Part shown: piece by piece, positions 8,490 to 17,918 of the stretch
Position numbering within the stretch: position 1 is the stretch's first letter
Layout: the number at the start of each line of letters is the position of its first letter
Assembly (NCBI RefSeq): GCF_030065675.1
Contig: NZ_JASJDK010000068.1
Span: 1 to 43,301, forward strand
Source: Mastigocoleus sp. MO_188.B34
GTDB taxonomy: Bacteria > Cyanobacteriota > Cyanobacteriia > Cyanobacteriales > Nostocaceae
Direction of reading: 5' to 3'
DNA length: 43,301 bases
Made by a program: the position numbers and the translations under genes
Notes under the pieces: generated by a model
Database searches by the model: none
What the model was told of the DNA's origin: nothing
The model's input: the letters and a program-made list of their open reading frames with translations, nothing else

Positions 8490-8552
8490 AAACTTCAAAT
8501 TAAATCTCAAATCAAATCTCAAATCAAACCTTAAGTAAAATAACTAATATAT

Positions 8553-9725
8553 ATGCGTTTAATTCATACATCAGATTGGCACTTAGGAAGAAAACTTAAA
8601 GGCGAAGACCGTACACCTGAAATTGCTGCAGCACTTGATGAATTATTGAATCGAGCCAAGGATTTAAAAGTCGATGCGGTATTAGTAGCAGGTGATATTT
8701 ATGACCGTCCAAATCCACCTGCTGAAGCCGAACAAGTTGCTTATAGTTTTTTTGCAAAACTCAAAGAAGCCAATATTCCAGCAATAATTATTGCTGGTAA
8801 TCATGATTCCCATTTACGTTTTGATAGTGCAGCAAAAATTTTACCCTATGTGGGAGTTCAAGCATTAGGTAGACCTCAAAAAGCCGAAAACGGTGGAGTA
8901 ATTAATATTGACACTTCTGCGGGAAAATTATGTATAGCAGCAATGCCATTTGCTTCAGAAAAAAGATTGCTTAAATATGAGGATTTATGGTCAAAAGATG
9001 ACTTAGAACAACGTCTGTATTATCGCGATCGCGTGAAGACATTTTTGAATCGATTAGCTAGGGAATTTAAAGGCGATCGCGTTAACGTAATAATGGCACA
9101 TATGACCATTGAAGGTATTCAACGTGCCCATTCGGAAGTAGATTTTTGTACCCAAGACAGCTACGTTATACCGGGACAAATGCTACCAAATGTAGCTCAA
9201 TATATTGCTTTGGGTCATATTCATAAACCCCAGCAAGTTTCTAATTCCGTACCAACTTATTATTCCGGTTCTTTGATTCAAGTAGATTTTGGCGAAGCAG
9301 AAGAAGAAAAAGGATTTAATTTAGTTGAAGTAGAACCCGGACGTCCGGCTAAAGTTGAATTTATATCTATTCCTTGTCAGAAACCTTTAAAAGTCATTGA
9401 ATGTAATGAAGCTAATTTAGAAGAAACTTTAGCAGCACAACGAGAACATCCAGGATTTTTAAAAGTAGTTGTAAAAATAAATACCTCCAAAATAGGTTTA
9501 GCAGAAACGGTGCGCAAGATTTGTCCCCAAGCTTTGATTGTTGAACCAAAGTATCCAAACGTCGAACCAAAAAAACGCGTTGAGTTGCAAGAAGACTATC
9601 AATTCGATGCTGTTAAAGAATTCCAGAATTATTATTCCCATACCAAAGGGATAGAAGAAGTACCAACAGCAATTTTAGAAGCATTTAAACAATTACATCA
9701 GGAGATGAACGATGCGATCGCTTGA
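8553..9725 (+). CDS. sbcD: Exonuclease SbcCD subunit D (Mre11-type nuclease)
   Basis: A 390-residue calcineurin-like phosphoesterase of the SbcD/Mre11 family. All metal-binding motifs are visible: TSDWHLG (D8, H10), AGDIYD (D48), GNHD (N83, H84), an AHMTIEG histidine near 184, and GHIH at 221-224. A C-terminal capping/DNA-binding domain follows. With SbcC it forms the ATP-dependent nuclease that processes hairpins, blocked ends and double-strand breaks. The ATG at 8553 gives the canonical MRLIHTSDWH start. The last 14 bp overlap the sbcC start. Its place directly after nurA and herA mirrors the archaeal Mre11-Rad50-HerA-NurA gene set. Confidence 0.96.
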   Translation: MRLIHTSDWHLGRKLKGEDRTPEIAAALDELLNRAKDLKVDAVLVAGDIYDRPNPPAEAEQVAYSFFAKLKEANIPAIIIAGNHDSHLRFDSAAKILPYVGVQALGRPQKAENGGVINIDTSAGKLCIAAMPFASEKRLLKYEDLWSKDDLEQRLYYRDRVKTFLNRLAREFKGDRVNVIMAHMTIEGIQRAHSEVDFCTQDSYVIPGQMLPNVAQYIALGHIHKPQQVSNSVPTYYSGSLIQVDFGEAEEEKGFNLVEVEPGRPAKVEFISIPCQKPLKVIECNEANLEETLAAQREHPGFLKVVVKINTSKIGLAETVRKICPQALIVEPKYPNVEPKKRVELQEDYQFDAVKEFQNYYSHTKGIEEVPTAILEAFKQLHQEMNDAIA

Positions 9726-12700
9726 ATTAGAATTAGAAAATTTCACCAGTTTTCGTTCTCATCAAACCTTAGATTTTTCCAAACTGGATTTATTTGCGAT
9801 TACAGGACCGACGGGTGCGGGTAAAACTTCCCTACTAGATGCTATTACCTTTGCACTTTACGGTAATGTACCGCGTTTCGGTAAGGATGCAAAAGCCAGT
9901 CAAATAGTGAGTCAAGGTAGGGATAATCTTAAAGTTAGTTTTCGATTTGAGGTGCGAGGGGTAGAATATAGAGTCACTCGAACTTGGCGTAACTGCGGTA
10001 AAACCGCAAGAAATGATGTTGTGTTGGAGAAACTAAATCATGACAAGTGGGAAAAGTTAGAGACTAAAGAAAAAGCTGTCACCAAGCGAGTGGAAGAAAT
10101 CTTGGGAATGGACTTTGAAAAGTTCACACGGATAATTTTATTACCCCAAGGTAAGTTTGATGAGTTTATCAAAGGAAGAAAAGACAAGCGTCGTGCAATA
10201 TTACGAGAATTAGCTGGTTTTGAAATTTTTGAAAGGATGCGAAAGCAAGCTAGCGAAAAAGCAAAAATATTTAAAAGTAAATATGAAATCCTCGAAAATC
10301 AGCAAAATGATTTAGAAATACCTAGCGATTCTGAAATTACAGAGAAAAAGCAGAAGTTAATAGCAATTGAAAAGGAAATACCTTTGTTAACAAAAGAAGT
10401 TTTAAAAGCACAACAGGAATTAGAGCGAGCAGAGAAATTATTTGAAAATATTAAACGTCTGTCTCAATTACAAAATGATTTAAGTAAACTGCATGCTAAA
10501 GATGGAGAAATTGAAAATTTGATATTGCAGTTACAACAAGTGCAAGCAGCTGACCAAATTAAGGATAATTATGCTTTGCTAAAAGCAGCAATAGATGGGG
10601 ATAAAAAAGCTCAAGCTGCTGTTATATCAGCAAAAAAACACTTAAAGCAAGCACAACAGGAATTAGAAAAACACAATCAAAAACTGGAACAAATAAAAGC
10701 TCATGAGCAAGAAATAGCACCTCAAATAAAAATACGAGAAGAAGCTCTCAAATCTGCCGAAAATTACGAACAACAACTACAACAATATCAGGGAGAACTA
10801 GAAAGGAATAAGAAAAATCAGTCAACGAGACAAGAAAATTTATTCAAACTAGAGAAATCATTAAAACAGACTGAAATTAAATTAAAAGATGCTCAAAAAC
10901 AAGCCGAACAAGCTGAATTAGCACTTAACCAATATTCACCAGGAGGTAAGCGCTTAGAACAACTTCAAGAAGTTTTACCTTTATTAAGTAATTGGAAATT
11001 AGTAGACGAACAAACTTGTAAAAATCGCCAAAAGCTAGAAACAATAGTTTCAAAGAAAGAAGAATATCAGCAGAATTATCAAAAAGCAGTTGTAAACTTA
11101 GAAAAATTACAGTCTATACTACAAGAAAAGCAGAAATTGCTACATAATGCAGAAAATACTAATAATTTAGCAGTTCAAAATAATCATGCTGCAGCTTTAC
11201 GTTCAATTCTCCACGATGGTGATAATTGTCCAGTTTGTAGTGGTATTTATCAAAAAAACAAGTTACCAGCTTTATTAGAAATCGAGTTAGTTGATACAAC
11301 AGAATTACGCACGCAGAAAGAAGCTGCAGAAGAAGATTATAAAACTGCTGAAAAAGTTGTGGACCGAGCAAAAAATTATTTAGAAAATTCTAAACAAAAA
11401 GAATTAGAATCTCAACAAGAATTACAAGAAATTGAAAATCAGCTTGCAAACCTACAACAACAAATTAACATTATTTTAAAAAGTGAAACTTGGGAAATTG
11501 ACGAAATCAATAAAGAATTTAAGTTATTGCAAGAGAGCGATAAAAAATATCACGAAAGCTTGACGAAAAAAAAAGACCTAGCAGCAATAGTTATCCAAAC
11601 CGAACAAGTTTTAGAAGCTCACAGAAATGCTCATAAAACAGCATCATTGGAATATGACGACGCGATCGCGGAAGTCAAACGCTGGGAAAAACAATTACAG
11701 GAATTTGAAATCAAACTTCACGAGCTTACCGGTGGTAAGACTTGTGCGGACTTAAAAGCTGAATTAGAAAAAGATAAACAAAAGCTTGAAAAACAACTAC
11801 AGCAAGCTAACGAGTCTTATCAAGCTGCTGATAAAACAGTAATTCAGTACGAAACACAAAACAAAGAAGCTCATAAACTTGCTGAAGAAACAGCTAGTAA
11901 AAAGTCAAAATTAGAACAAAATTGGCAAGTTGCACTTGTCAGTTCTGAATTTACTGAAGAAAGTTTTAAGCATGCTCTGGATAATTCCAAACATCAAAAA
12001 ACTTGGCAAAAACAAATTACCGACTATAGTAATCAAAAACTTAAACTAGAAACACAAGTTGAAGAAGTTAAAACTCAAGTTGGCGATTCTACAACCGATG
12101 AATCAACTCTCAATTCTCTGCGCAATACCAAGATAATCACCGAGCAAAAACTCCAAGAAAGACAAAATCGACTGACAAATTTCAAAGTTTGGATCGAAGA
12201 AGTAAAATCCAAACAAAAACAAGCACAGAAACTAAAAGCAGACTTATTCAAAGTTAAAGAACAAGCAGAAACTTATTCTACTCTTGCCCAAAATCTGCAA
12301 TCTGATAAATTTCAAGCTTATATTTTGGAACATCTAGAAACAAAACTAGTAACTCGCGCGACAGATGTATTGCAAGACCTTACTGACTCTCGCTACATTC
12401 TCACTTCTAAAGATGGAGAGTACTTTGTTGAAGACAATTGGAATGGTGGTGAATCGAGACGAGTACAAACCCTCTCTGGTGGTGAAACTTTTGCAACCTC
12501 CTTATCTATGGCGCTAGCACTTTCAGAAAAACTTTCCACGGATGCAGAATTAGGTAGCTTATTTTTAGATGAGGGATTTGGTACTTTAGATGGAGAAACA
12601 TTAGAAACAGTTCACCAAATTTTAGAATCTTTGCGACAGCAAGATAAATTAATTGGCATCATTACCCATGTAAAAGAATTAGGAGAGCGATTACCTCAAG

Positions 12701-12753
12701 TGAAGGTTCGCAAATCTCCTGAAGGTTCAAAATTAGAATTAGAAGCATTTTAA
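9712..12753 (+). CDS. sbcC: Exonuclease SbcCD subunit C (Rad50-type SMC ATPase)
   Basis: A 1013-residue SMC-like ATPase, close to the usual SbcC length. The N-terminal lobe has Walker A GPTGAGKT at residues 32-39. Long Glu/Gln/Lys-rich coiled coils follow, with the zinc hook CPVC at 506-509 for dimerisation. The C-terminal lobe has the signature LSGGE at 921-925 and Walker B LFLDEGFGTLD with D953/E954. It overlaps sbcD by 14 bp, so the two subunits are translationally coupled. The coiled-coil region is highly AT-biased, as expected for its Lys/Gln/Glu content. A GC-rich dispersed hairpin 7 bp past the stop may help end the transcript. Confidence 0.96.
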   Translation: MRSLELELENFTSFRSHQTLDFSKLDLFAITGPTGAGKTSLLDAITFALYGNVPRFGKDAKASQIVSQGRDNLKVSFRFEVRGVEYRVTRTWRNCGKTARNDVVLEKLNHDKWEKLETKEKAVTKRVEEILGMDFEKFTRIILLPQGKFDEFIKGRKDKRRAILRELAGFEIFERMRKQASEKAKIFKSKYEILENQQNDLEIPSDSEITEKKQKLIAIEKEIPLLTKEVLKAQQELERAEKLFENIKRLSQLQNDLSKLHAKDGEIENLILQLQQVQAADQIKDNYALLKAAIDGDKKAQAAVISAKKHLKQAQQELEKHNQKLEQIKAHEQEIAPQIKIREEALKSAENYEQQLQQYQGELERNKKNQSTRQENLFKLEKSLKQTEIKLKDAQKQAEQAELALNQYSPGGKRLEQLQEVLPLLSNWKLVDEQTCKNRQKLETIVSKKEEYQQNYQKAVVNLEKLQSILQEKQKLLHNAENTNNLAVQNNHAAALRSILHDGDNCPVCSGIYQKNKLPALLEIELVDTTELRTQKEAAEEDYKTAEKVVDRAKNYLENSKQKELESQQELQEIENQLANLQQQINIILKSETWEIDEINKEFKLLQESDKKYHESLTKKKDLAAIVIQTEQVLEAHRNAHKTASLEYDDAIAEVKRWEKQLQEFEIKLHELTGGKTCADLKAELEKDKQKLEKQLQQANESYQAADKTVIQYETQNKEAHKLAEETASKKSKLEQNWQVALVSSEFTEESFKHALDNSKHQKTWQKQITDYSNQKLKLETQVEEVKTQVGDSTTDESTLNSLRNTKIITEQKLQERQNRLTNFKVWIEEVKSKQKQAQKLKADLFKVKEQAETYSTLAQNLQSDKFQAYILEHLETKLVTRATDVLQDLTDSRYILTSKDGEYFVEDNWNGGESRRVQTLSGGETFATSLSMALALSEKLSTDAELGSLFLDEGFGTLDGETLETVHQILESLRQQDKLIGIITHVKELGERLPQVKVRKSPEGSKLELEAF

Positions 12754-12759
12754 TCATTA

Positions 12760-12779
12760 GGGCGCACGTCGGTGCGCCC
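12760..12779. repeat. Dispersed GGGCGCAC hairpin after sbcC
   Basis: GGGCGCAC (12760-12767), loop GTCG, GTGCGCCC (12772-12779). The same hairpin with the same loop recurs at 30699-30724 in the opposite orientation. Its position just after sbcC would suit a transcript end, but no T-run follows directly. Confidence 0.85.
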
Positions 12780-12876
12780 CTACAGGTAAAAAATTATTTT
12801 TTCAATTGTTATTTGAATATTCCCATAAATCTCGATCTTAAAATAAGGGAGTTGTCTTGCTGTTACGATTTAATTG

Positions 12877-13836
12877 ATGAACGCAAAACTCAAACCTGAC
12901 TGGGCTGGTGAAGATTTACTATCGCGCTGCGTCAACTTAATGATCCAGACCAAACCAATCTATGCCCTGATGAAACATCAAGCAAGGCAAGTAATAATAA
13001 AAACTGCCGAGAAGAAGGGTATTCCCTGGCGGGAAAACTACGAAAAATTCCAAGCATCGGGAATCAAAGAAAAGTTAGGGGAAGTTACCAACCCAGATAT
13101 AGTTTACCCGGATTATTATCAAGTACCTTTCCATGCTTATCCTGAAGGTAATTTATGTTGGAAAGCTGCTTTTGAAGCTCCCAGCGCCACTTATTCCATG
13201 GGATTGAGGGTTTGGCCGAAAGAAAAAGATTTGACTTGGGAAGTTGCTCAAGACCGATTGAGATCTAGTTTCCATCAGGTTCTAGCAAATTCAAAATATC
13301 ATCCCCCGCAAGTTAAAGATATTTTAGATATTGGCTGTTCGGTGGGTATTTCGACTGTGACGTTACATCGCTACTATCAAGATAAACAAACCGATCCCGT
13401 TCGTACAGTTGGTTTAGACCTATCCCCTTATATGCTTGCTGTTGCTAAAGAAATAGATGTTAAAGGTGAAGTATCTCAATGGTTGCATGCCCAAGCAGAA
13501 AACACAGGACTTCCAGATAATTCGTTTGATTTAGTAACTCTACAATTTGTCACCCACGAACTCCCTGGAACTGCTAGCAAGCAAATTTTCCAAGAAGTTT
13601 TACGTTTGTTGCGTCCGGGTGGTTGCATTGCTTTGGTGGATAATAATCCCAAATCTCCCGTGATTCAAAACCTTCCACCGGTACTGTTTACCTTAATGAA
13701 AAGTACAGAACCTTGGAGCGACGATTATTACACCTTTGATATTGAGGAAACATTACACTCAATTGGCTTTGAAGAGCCAGTAACAGTTCCCAGCGATCCC
13801 CGACATCGAACAATTATCGCCAAAAAACCCAACTAG
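12877..13836 (+). CDS. Class I SAM-dependent methyltransferase
   Basis: A 319-residue protein with a C-terminal Rossmann methyltransferase domain. Motif I is ILDIGCSVGIS (149-159). The acidic residue after strand 2 is in VGLDLSPYM (D181), motif II-like is NSFDLVTLQFVTHELP (215-230), and motif post-III is LRLLRPGGCIALVD. The N-terminal roughly 140 residues are a family-specific extension also found in cyanobacterial homologues, including a conserved Tyr/Pro-rich block (IVYPDYYQVPFHAYPEG). I chose the ATG at 12877 over the overlapping upstream TTG. The substrate is unknown; homologues are sometimes called ubiquinone/menaquinone or small-molecule methyltransferases without proof. It is a single gene between sbcC and a CruP-like gene. 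Confidence 0.85.
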   Translation: MNAKLKPDWAGEDLLSRCVNLMIQTKPIYALMKHQARQVIIKTAEKKGIPWRENYEKFQASGIKEKLGEVTNPDIVYPDYYQVPFHAYPEGNLCWKAAFEAPSATYSMGLRVWPKEKDLTWEVAQDRLRSSFHQVLANSKYHPPQVKDILDIGCSVGISTVTLHRYYQDKQTDPVRTVGLDLSPYMLAVAKEIDVKGEVSQWLHAQAENTGLPDNSFDLVTLQFVTHELPGTASKQIFQEVLRLLRPGGCIALVDNNPKSPVIQNLPPVLFTLMKSTEPWSDDYYTFDIEETLHSIGFEEPVTVPSDPRHRTIIAKKPN

Positions 13837-14185
13837 CAGTTCAAGTCAAAAATCAAACATCCCGTCAAATTGAAAAAAAGTACCATAGGGAAAACCACCA
13901 CCAAAGCGTTCTGTTAAAAGACCGCAAAGCACCGTTTTGGCGTCCACAGTTTTGACCAAAGTAATTTGCTTGGAATGTATCGCTGGCTCATTCTTTCTTT
14001 AACTGCTTATACATTCTCAAGTTTGGACGCCAGAGGAATTATATCAGGTAATTTGATTGATATTTAATATTGATATTACTTTTTATTTTAGTTGAAAAAT
14101 AACATTTATATTGACAGATGTTTCAGTTAGAACATTTAGTTAGCGTAGGATAAAAATAAGTAAACTATACTTAACAAAAATCAAC
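13837..14185. other. Intergenic region with nested inverted repeats upstream of the CruP-like gene
   Basis: TGGCGTCCA (13938-13946) pairs with TGGACGCCA (14024-14032). Inside it, GAATGTAT (13973-13980) pairs with ATACATTC (14009-14016). Together they could form a long, imperfect hairpin of about 95 nt. The remaining AT-rich 150 bp presumably carries the promoter of the downstream gene. Confidence 0.6.
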
Positions 14186-15736
14186 ATGACTTTAACAGAA
14201 GAAGTTCTCAAGACTTTGCCAGGCGATATTCTAGGAAAGTTACGCCAAGGCGATCGCATATTAAAATCCATCAGGGAAGGTAGCGCACCCGTGCCAATGG
14301 TAGTGAAGGAAAATCCACATCCCTTAGAACAAGTAAACTGGGATGTTGTGATTTCTGGTGGCACATTAGGCATTTTAATCGGTAGTGCTTTAGTTATGCA
14401 AGGTTGGCGGGTAGCCATTATTGAACGCGGTATTTTACAAGGTAGAGAACAGGAATGGAATATATCTCGCCAAGAGTTAGAAGTATTTTTACAATTAAAT
14501 TTACTCAGTAAAGAAGAACTAGAAACGGCTATCGTTACTGAATACAATCCAGCAAGGGTTGGTTTTCAAGGTAGTCCAGATATTTGGGTTGAAGGGGTTC
14601 TTAATATTGGCGTTTACCCGGTTTACTTACTAGAAACCTTAAAACAAAAGTTTTTAAAGGCTGGAGGAAAATTATTTGAAAATACATCTTTTGTCGATGC
14701 TGTAGTTCATCCCAATGGCGTCAATGTTAATAACCAATTTACAACCAGGCTATTGATAGATGCCATGGGACATTTTTCACCTATTGCACAGCAAGCTCGC
14801 AAGGGGAAGAAAGCTGATGCAATGTGTTTAGTTGTGGGAAGTTGTGCTGAAGGTTTTCCGGAAAACAAAACCGGCGACTTGTTTGTATCTTTTACCCCCG
14901 TACAAAAACAGTGTCAGTACTTTTGGGAAGCTTTTCCAGCAAAGGATGGTAGAACGACCTATATGTTTACCTATATGGATACAAATCCCCAACGTCAAAG
15001 TTTAGAGACGCTGTATGAAGATTATCTGCGCCTGATGCCAGAATATCAGAGTGTGGAATTGTCGCAATTGAAATTTAAGCGGGTGCTATTTGGCTTTTTC
15101 CCTTCCTATCGTCAAAGTCCCCTCAGAACACCTTGGGATCGAATTTTACCGATAGGGGATAGTAGTGGAAGTCAATCACCCTTGAGTTTTGGGGGGTTTG
15201 GAGCTATGGTACGTCATCTACCGCGCTTAGCTTCAGGGATTGAAGAAGCACTGCAGACGGAACAACTATCAGCTGAAGGTTTGAACTTATTGCAACCTTA
15301 TCAACCGAGTTTAACAGTAACTTGGTTATTTCAAAAAGCAATGAGTGTGGGTATAAATCAAAAAATTAATCCCGAACAAATTAACCAATTACTGTCAGTT
15401 GTTTTCCAAAGAATGGAAGAACTAGGTGAATCTGTACTCAAACCTTTTTTACAAGATATAGTCCAGTTTAGTGCCCTTACGAAAAGTTTACTTACTATCG
15501 GGATATTTCATCCTAAGTTGGTATTGCAAATTTTCCCTCAAGTGGGCTTAGGAGCTTTATTACATTGGATAATACATTATATCAATTTAGGCATTTATTC
15601 GGTTCTATTTAAATTAAGTTTGATGCTAAAACCCTTGTTAAATGGTTTACCAGAAGTCCCTAAATATTACTTGAATCGTTGGTTTGATGCTTGGAAATAT
15701 GGCTCGGGAAGTGATTATCATTTAGAGAATAAATGA
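14186..15736 (+). CDS. cruP: FAD-dependent oxidoreductase, lycopene cyclase CruA/CruP-like (probably CruP)
   Basis: A 516-residue flavoprotein. The dinucleotide-binding fold is at about residues 53-82 (DVVISGGTLG ... VAIIERG, with E80 to bind the ribose). The second FAD-contact motif near 325-355 reads RILPIGDSSGSQSPLSFGGFG, characteristic of the CruA/CruP branch of carotenoid flavoproteins. Length and the absence of the longer CruA insertions favour CruP over CruA. CruP is linked to carotenoid protection (limiting epoxycarotenoid formation) rather than to efficient lycopene cyclisation. The C-terminal hydrophobic region (about 425-490) may associate with membranes. The gene starts at ATG 14186 and is followed by two membrane-protein paralogues. 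The subfamily is inferred. Confidence 0.7.
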   Translation: MTLTEEVLKTLPGDILGKLRQGDRILKSIREGSAPVPMVVKENPHPLEQVNWDVVISGGTLGILIGSALVMQGWRVAIIERGILQGREQEWNISRQELEVFLQLNLLSKEELETAIVTEYNPARVGFQGSPDIWVEGVLNIGVYPVYLLETLKQKFLKAGGKLFENTSFVDAVVHPNGVNVNNQFTTRLLIDAMGHFSPIAQQARKGKKADAMCLVVGSCAEGFPENKTGDLFVSFTPVQKQCQYFWEAFPAKDGRTTYMFTYMDTNPQRQSLETLYEDYLRLMPEYQSVELSQLKFKRVLFGFFPSYRQSPLRTPWDRILPIGDSSGSQSPLSFGGFGAMVRHLPRLASGIEEALQTEQLSAEGLNLLQPYQPSLTVTWLFQKAMSVGINQKINPEQINQLLSVVFQRMEELGESVLKPFLQDIVQFSALTKSLLTIGIFHPKLVLQIFPQVGLGALLHWIIHYINLGIYSVLFKLSLMLKPLLNGLPEVPKYYLNRWFDAWKYGSGSDYHLENK

Positions 15737-15857
15737 TTCACAATTAGGTTAACTATCTTTGCAAAGATATATAGGCAATAAAGATGTAAAAATTCATCAA
15801 AACATTACTGCAATATTCTCATAGTTAGCCTATAAATATAAAAAACAAGAAAATAAA

Positions 15858-16568
15858 ATGGCAGAAAAAGAATCTCAAGGAATAAAATATTTTGCAGTAT
15901 TAACTGGTTTATTGCGAGAACGTCAAGGTTTCTTAGAAGAAATTCGTCAGGGACACAGATTAACAATTAAAATCACTTCTTTGTTAGTTTGTAGTTCCTT
16001 ATTTTTAGCTATATATGGTGGAATTATTGGAGCTTATCATAGTTGGATGCAAGCATTAGCATCAGCAGTAAAATTACCCGCATTGTATTTGATTACTTTA
16101 ATAATTTGTTTGCCTACTTTATTTTTTGCCAATATTATTTTTGGCTCTAAACGAAGCTTTGGTCAATACTTTGCTTTGGTAATGACTGCGATCGCAATCA
16201 CTAGCGTGTTGCTATTTAGTTTTGCACCAATAACGCTGTTTTTTATGATTAGCACCAGTAATTACCAATTTCTAATCTTGTTAAATGTAATTCTATTTGC
16301 AATTACTGGATTGATCGGCATATTGTTTTTATACAAAGCGGCAAAAATAGTTATAGAACAGGAAGGAGAAGGAAGTAATACCCGCAGTAAAATAATTCAA
16401 TACTGGTTATTTCTTTATGCATTTGTTGGGAGTCAATTAGGTTGGACATTGAGACCATTTTTTGGTAATCCAGGTTCTCCATTTCAATTATTCCGTGAAA
16501 AGGAAGGAAATTTTTATCTCAGCATTATCAAAGCTTTAGCATATCTCTTTGGAATACATAATTTATAA
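15858..16568 (+). CDS. Six-transmembrane-type membrane protein, paralogue 1
   Basis: A 236-residue polytopic membrane protein. A charged N-terminus (LLRERQGFLEEIRQG) precedes about five or six hydrophobic segments: about 40-60, 72-92, 104-124, 131-152 and 180-200. A conserved terminal motif, QLGWTLRPFFGNPGSPFQLFRE, ends the core. It resembles a cyanobacterial family that some databases label 'actin-binding WH2 domain-containing', a label the sequence does not justify. It is about 60% similar by eye to the next gene, so the pair arose by tandem duplication. The function is unknown. The CruP-like gene precedes it by 121 bp. Confidence 0.75.
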   Translation: MAEKESQGIKYFAVLTGLLRERQGFLEEIRQGHRLTIKITSLLVCSSLFLAIYGGIIGAYHSWMQALASAVKLPALYLITLIICLPTLFFANIIFGSKRSFGQYFALVMTAIAITSVLLFSFAPITLFFMISTSNYQFLILLNVILFAITGLIGILFLYKAAKIVIEQEGEGSNTRSKIIQYWLFLYAFVGSQLGWTLRPFFGNPGSPFQLFREKEGNFYLSIIKALAYLFGIHNL

Positions 16569-16718
16569 TTCGTAGTTCGTAGTGAGACGCATTCTGACGG
16601 ACGAACGTAATTTGTACGTGCTGCGCAAATTAAATTTAATTTATTTTCTTTTCTGTTAATTATTACCCATTACCTATTACCAAAAATTCATATAGTAAAT
16701 TTTACCCCCACCTCTTAC

Positions 16719-17432
16719 ATGCTACAAAAAAAATCACAACCCCAAGGGATAAAACATTTTAATGTCCTAATTTCTTTATTACGAGATAGACAAAATTTTC
16801 TTGAAGAAATTAGTCTAGGAGTCAGACTAAACAGAAAAATTAGTTCTTTACTGGTTTCAAGTTCCATATGCTTTGCTATTTATGGAGTAATTATTGGCGC
16901 TTCTAATAGCTGGATGCAAGCTCTATCTAGTGGAATAAAATTACCGGCATTCTATTTACTTACATTAATAATTTGTTTTCCCACTTTATTTTTCTTTAAT
17001 GTTTTATTTGGCTCTCGTAGTAGCTTTCAACAGCATTTTGTAATTTTATTAACTGCTGTATCTGTCATCAGCGTGTTGCTATTTAGCTTTGCACCAATAT
17101 CTCTATTCTTCTTAATTACTACACCTAATTCCTATCAGTTTTTTAAAATATTGAATGTTCTCATCTTCGGTGTAACTGGATTTTTTGGTGTCAGATTTCT
17201 TTATGAAGGAATGCAATTACTATCTCAACAAGATGAGATTGGGAAAAAAACTCGTACAGCGATTCTAAGATTTTGGTTAGTTCTGTATGCTTTGGTAGGA
17301 ATGCAATTGGGTTGGTTCCTCAGACCATTTTTTGGCTCACCTGATGATAAATTTGAGTTATTTCGCCAAGTACAAGGTAACTTTTATCTTGATATAGTAG
17401 GAGCTTTATCAGAGATTTTGGGTTTTCGTTAG
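16719..17432 (+). CDS. Six-transmembrane-type membrane protein, paralogue 2
   Basis: A 237-residue paralogue of the preceding gene with the same layout: a charged start (LLRDRQNFLEEISLG), several membrane segments and the terminal block GWFLRPFFGSPDDKFELFR. Divergence is concentrated in the second half and C-terminus, while the first membrane pair and the LRPFFG motif are conserved. The 150-bp gap holds short ATTACC-type tandem repeats and a GC-rich palindromic fragment rather than a clear terminator, so co-transcription is possible. No catalytic residues are evident. Confidence 0.75.
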   Translation: MLQKKSQPQGIKHFNVLISLLRDRQNFLEEISLGVRLNRKISSLLVSSSICFAIYGVIIGASNSWMQALSSGIKLPAFYLLTLIICFPTLFFFNVLFGSRSSFQQHFVILLTAVSVISVLLFSFAPISLFFLITTPNSYQFFKILNVLIFGVTGFFGVRFLYEGMQLLSQQDEIGKKTRTAILRFWLVLYALVGMQLGWFLRPFFGSPDDKFELFRQVQGNFYLDIVGALSEILGFR

Positions 17433-17918
17433 TTAATACCAGATTTGGCTACAATATATGAGAAAGAGGTTTAATTATTCCTCCATCTCATATTTTTGAT
17501 TGCTTCTCATAAGATTTTCTTGATTGTTAGGAAATAATTTTTGGTTTTACGATAAAAATTTATTAGAGGGTGTTTCAAAAGAGTTTATCTTATAATGATT
17601 CTTGAGATTTTATCCTAAACATATTTCAGATATATAAATTTTAAATTTAGAATATTTAAAATTATCAAAACTACTAAAAAAATAGTTTGAAGTAAAAGTT
17701 AATATCTATGTATAACGCATATTTTTATCTATAAATTAAATAGATTTAGCTATCTTTAAGGATATTAATAATACCTATATTATTAGAAGTAAATTTTAGA
17801 ATAAATACCATTGTGTAAGTCCTATTATTGTTACTATATGTTCTTGTATTAGCTATCTCTAGCTTACAATTTGTTTACTAAATAATATCCAAAAAGTGCA
17901 TCGTAATATCAAAAAAAT
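17433..17918. other. AT-rich intergenic region with a solitary repeat end
   Basis: This 486-bp stretch has no plausible gene. It includes GTGTAAGTCCTA at 17813-17824, the same end sequence as the inverted-repeat element at 22793-22915, but I find no matching left end nearby. The promoter of the deoxyribosyltransferase gene must lie in its right part. Confidence 0.5.

Noticed and set aside
11159-11371. Minus-strand frames inside sbcC
   Set aside because: Shadow frames created by low-complexity coiled-coil coding sequence.
17813-17824. Full mobile element at the solitary GTAAGTCCT end
   Set aside because: No matching left end within several hundred bases; only a fragment can be claimed.
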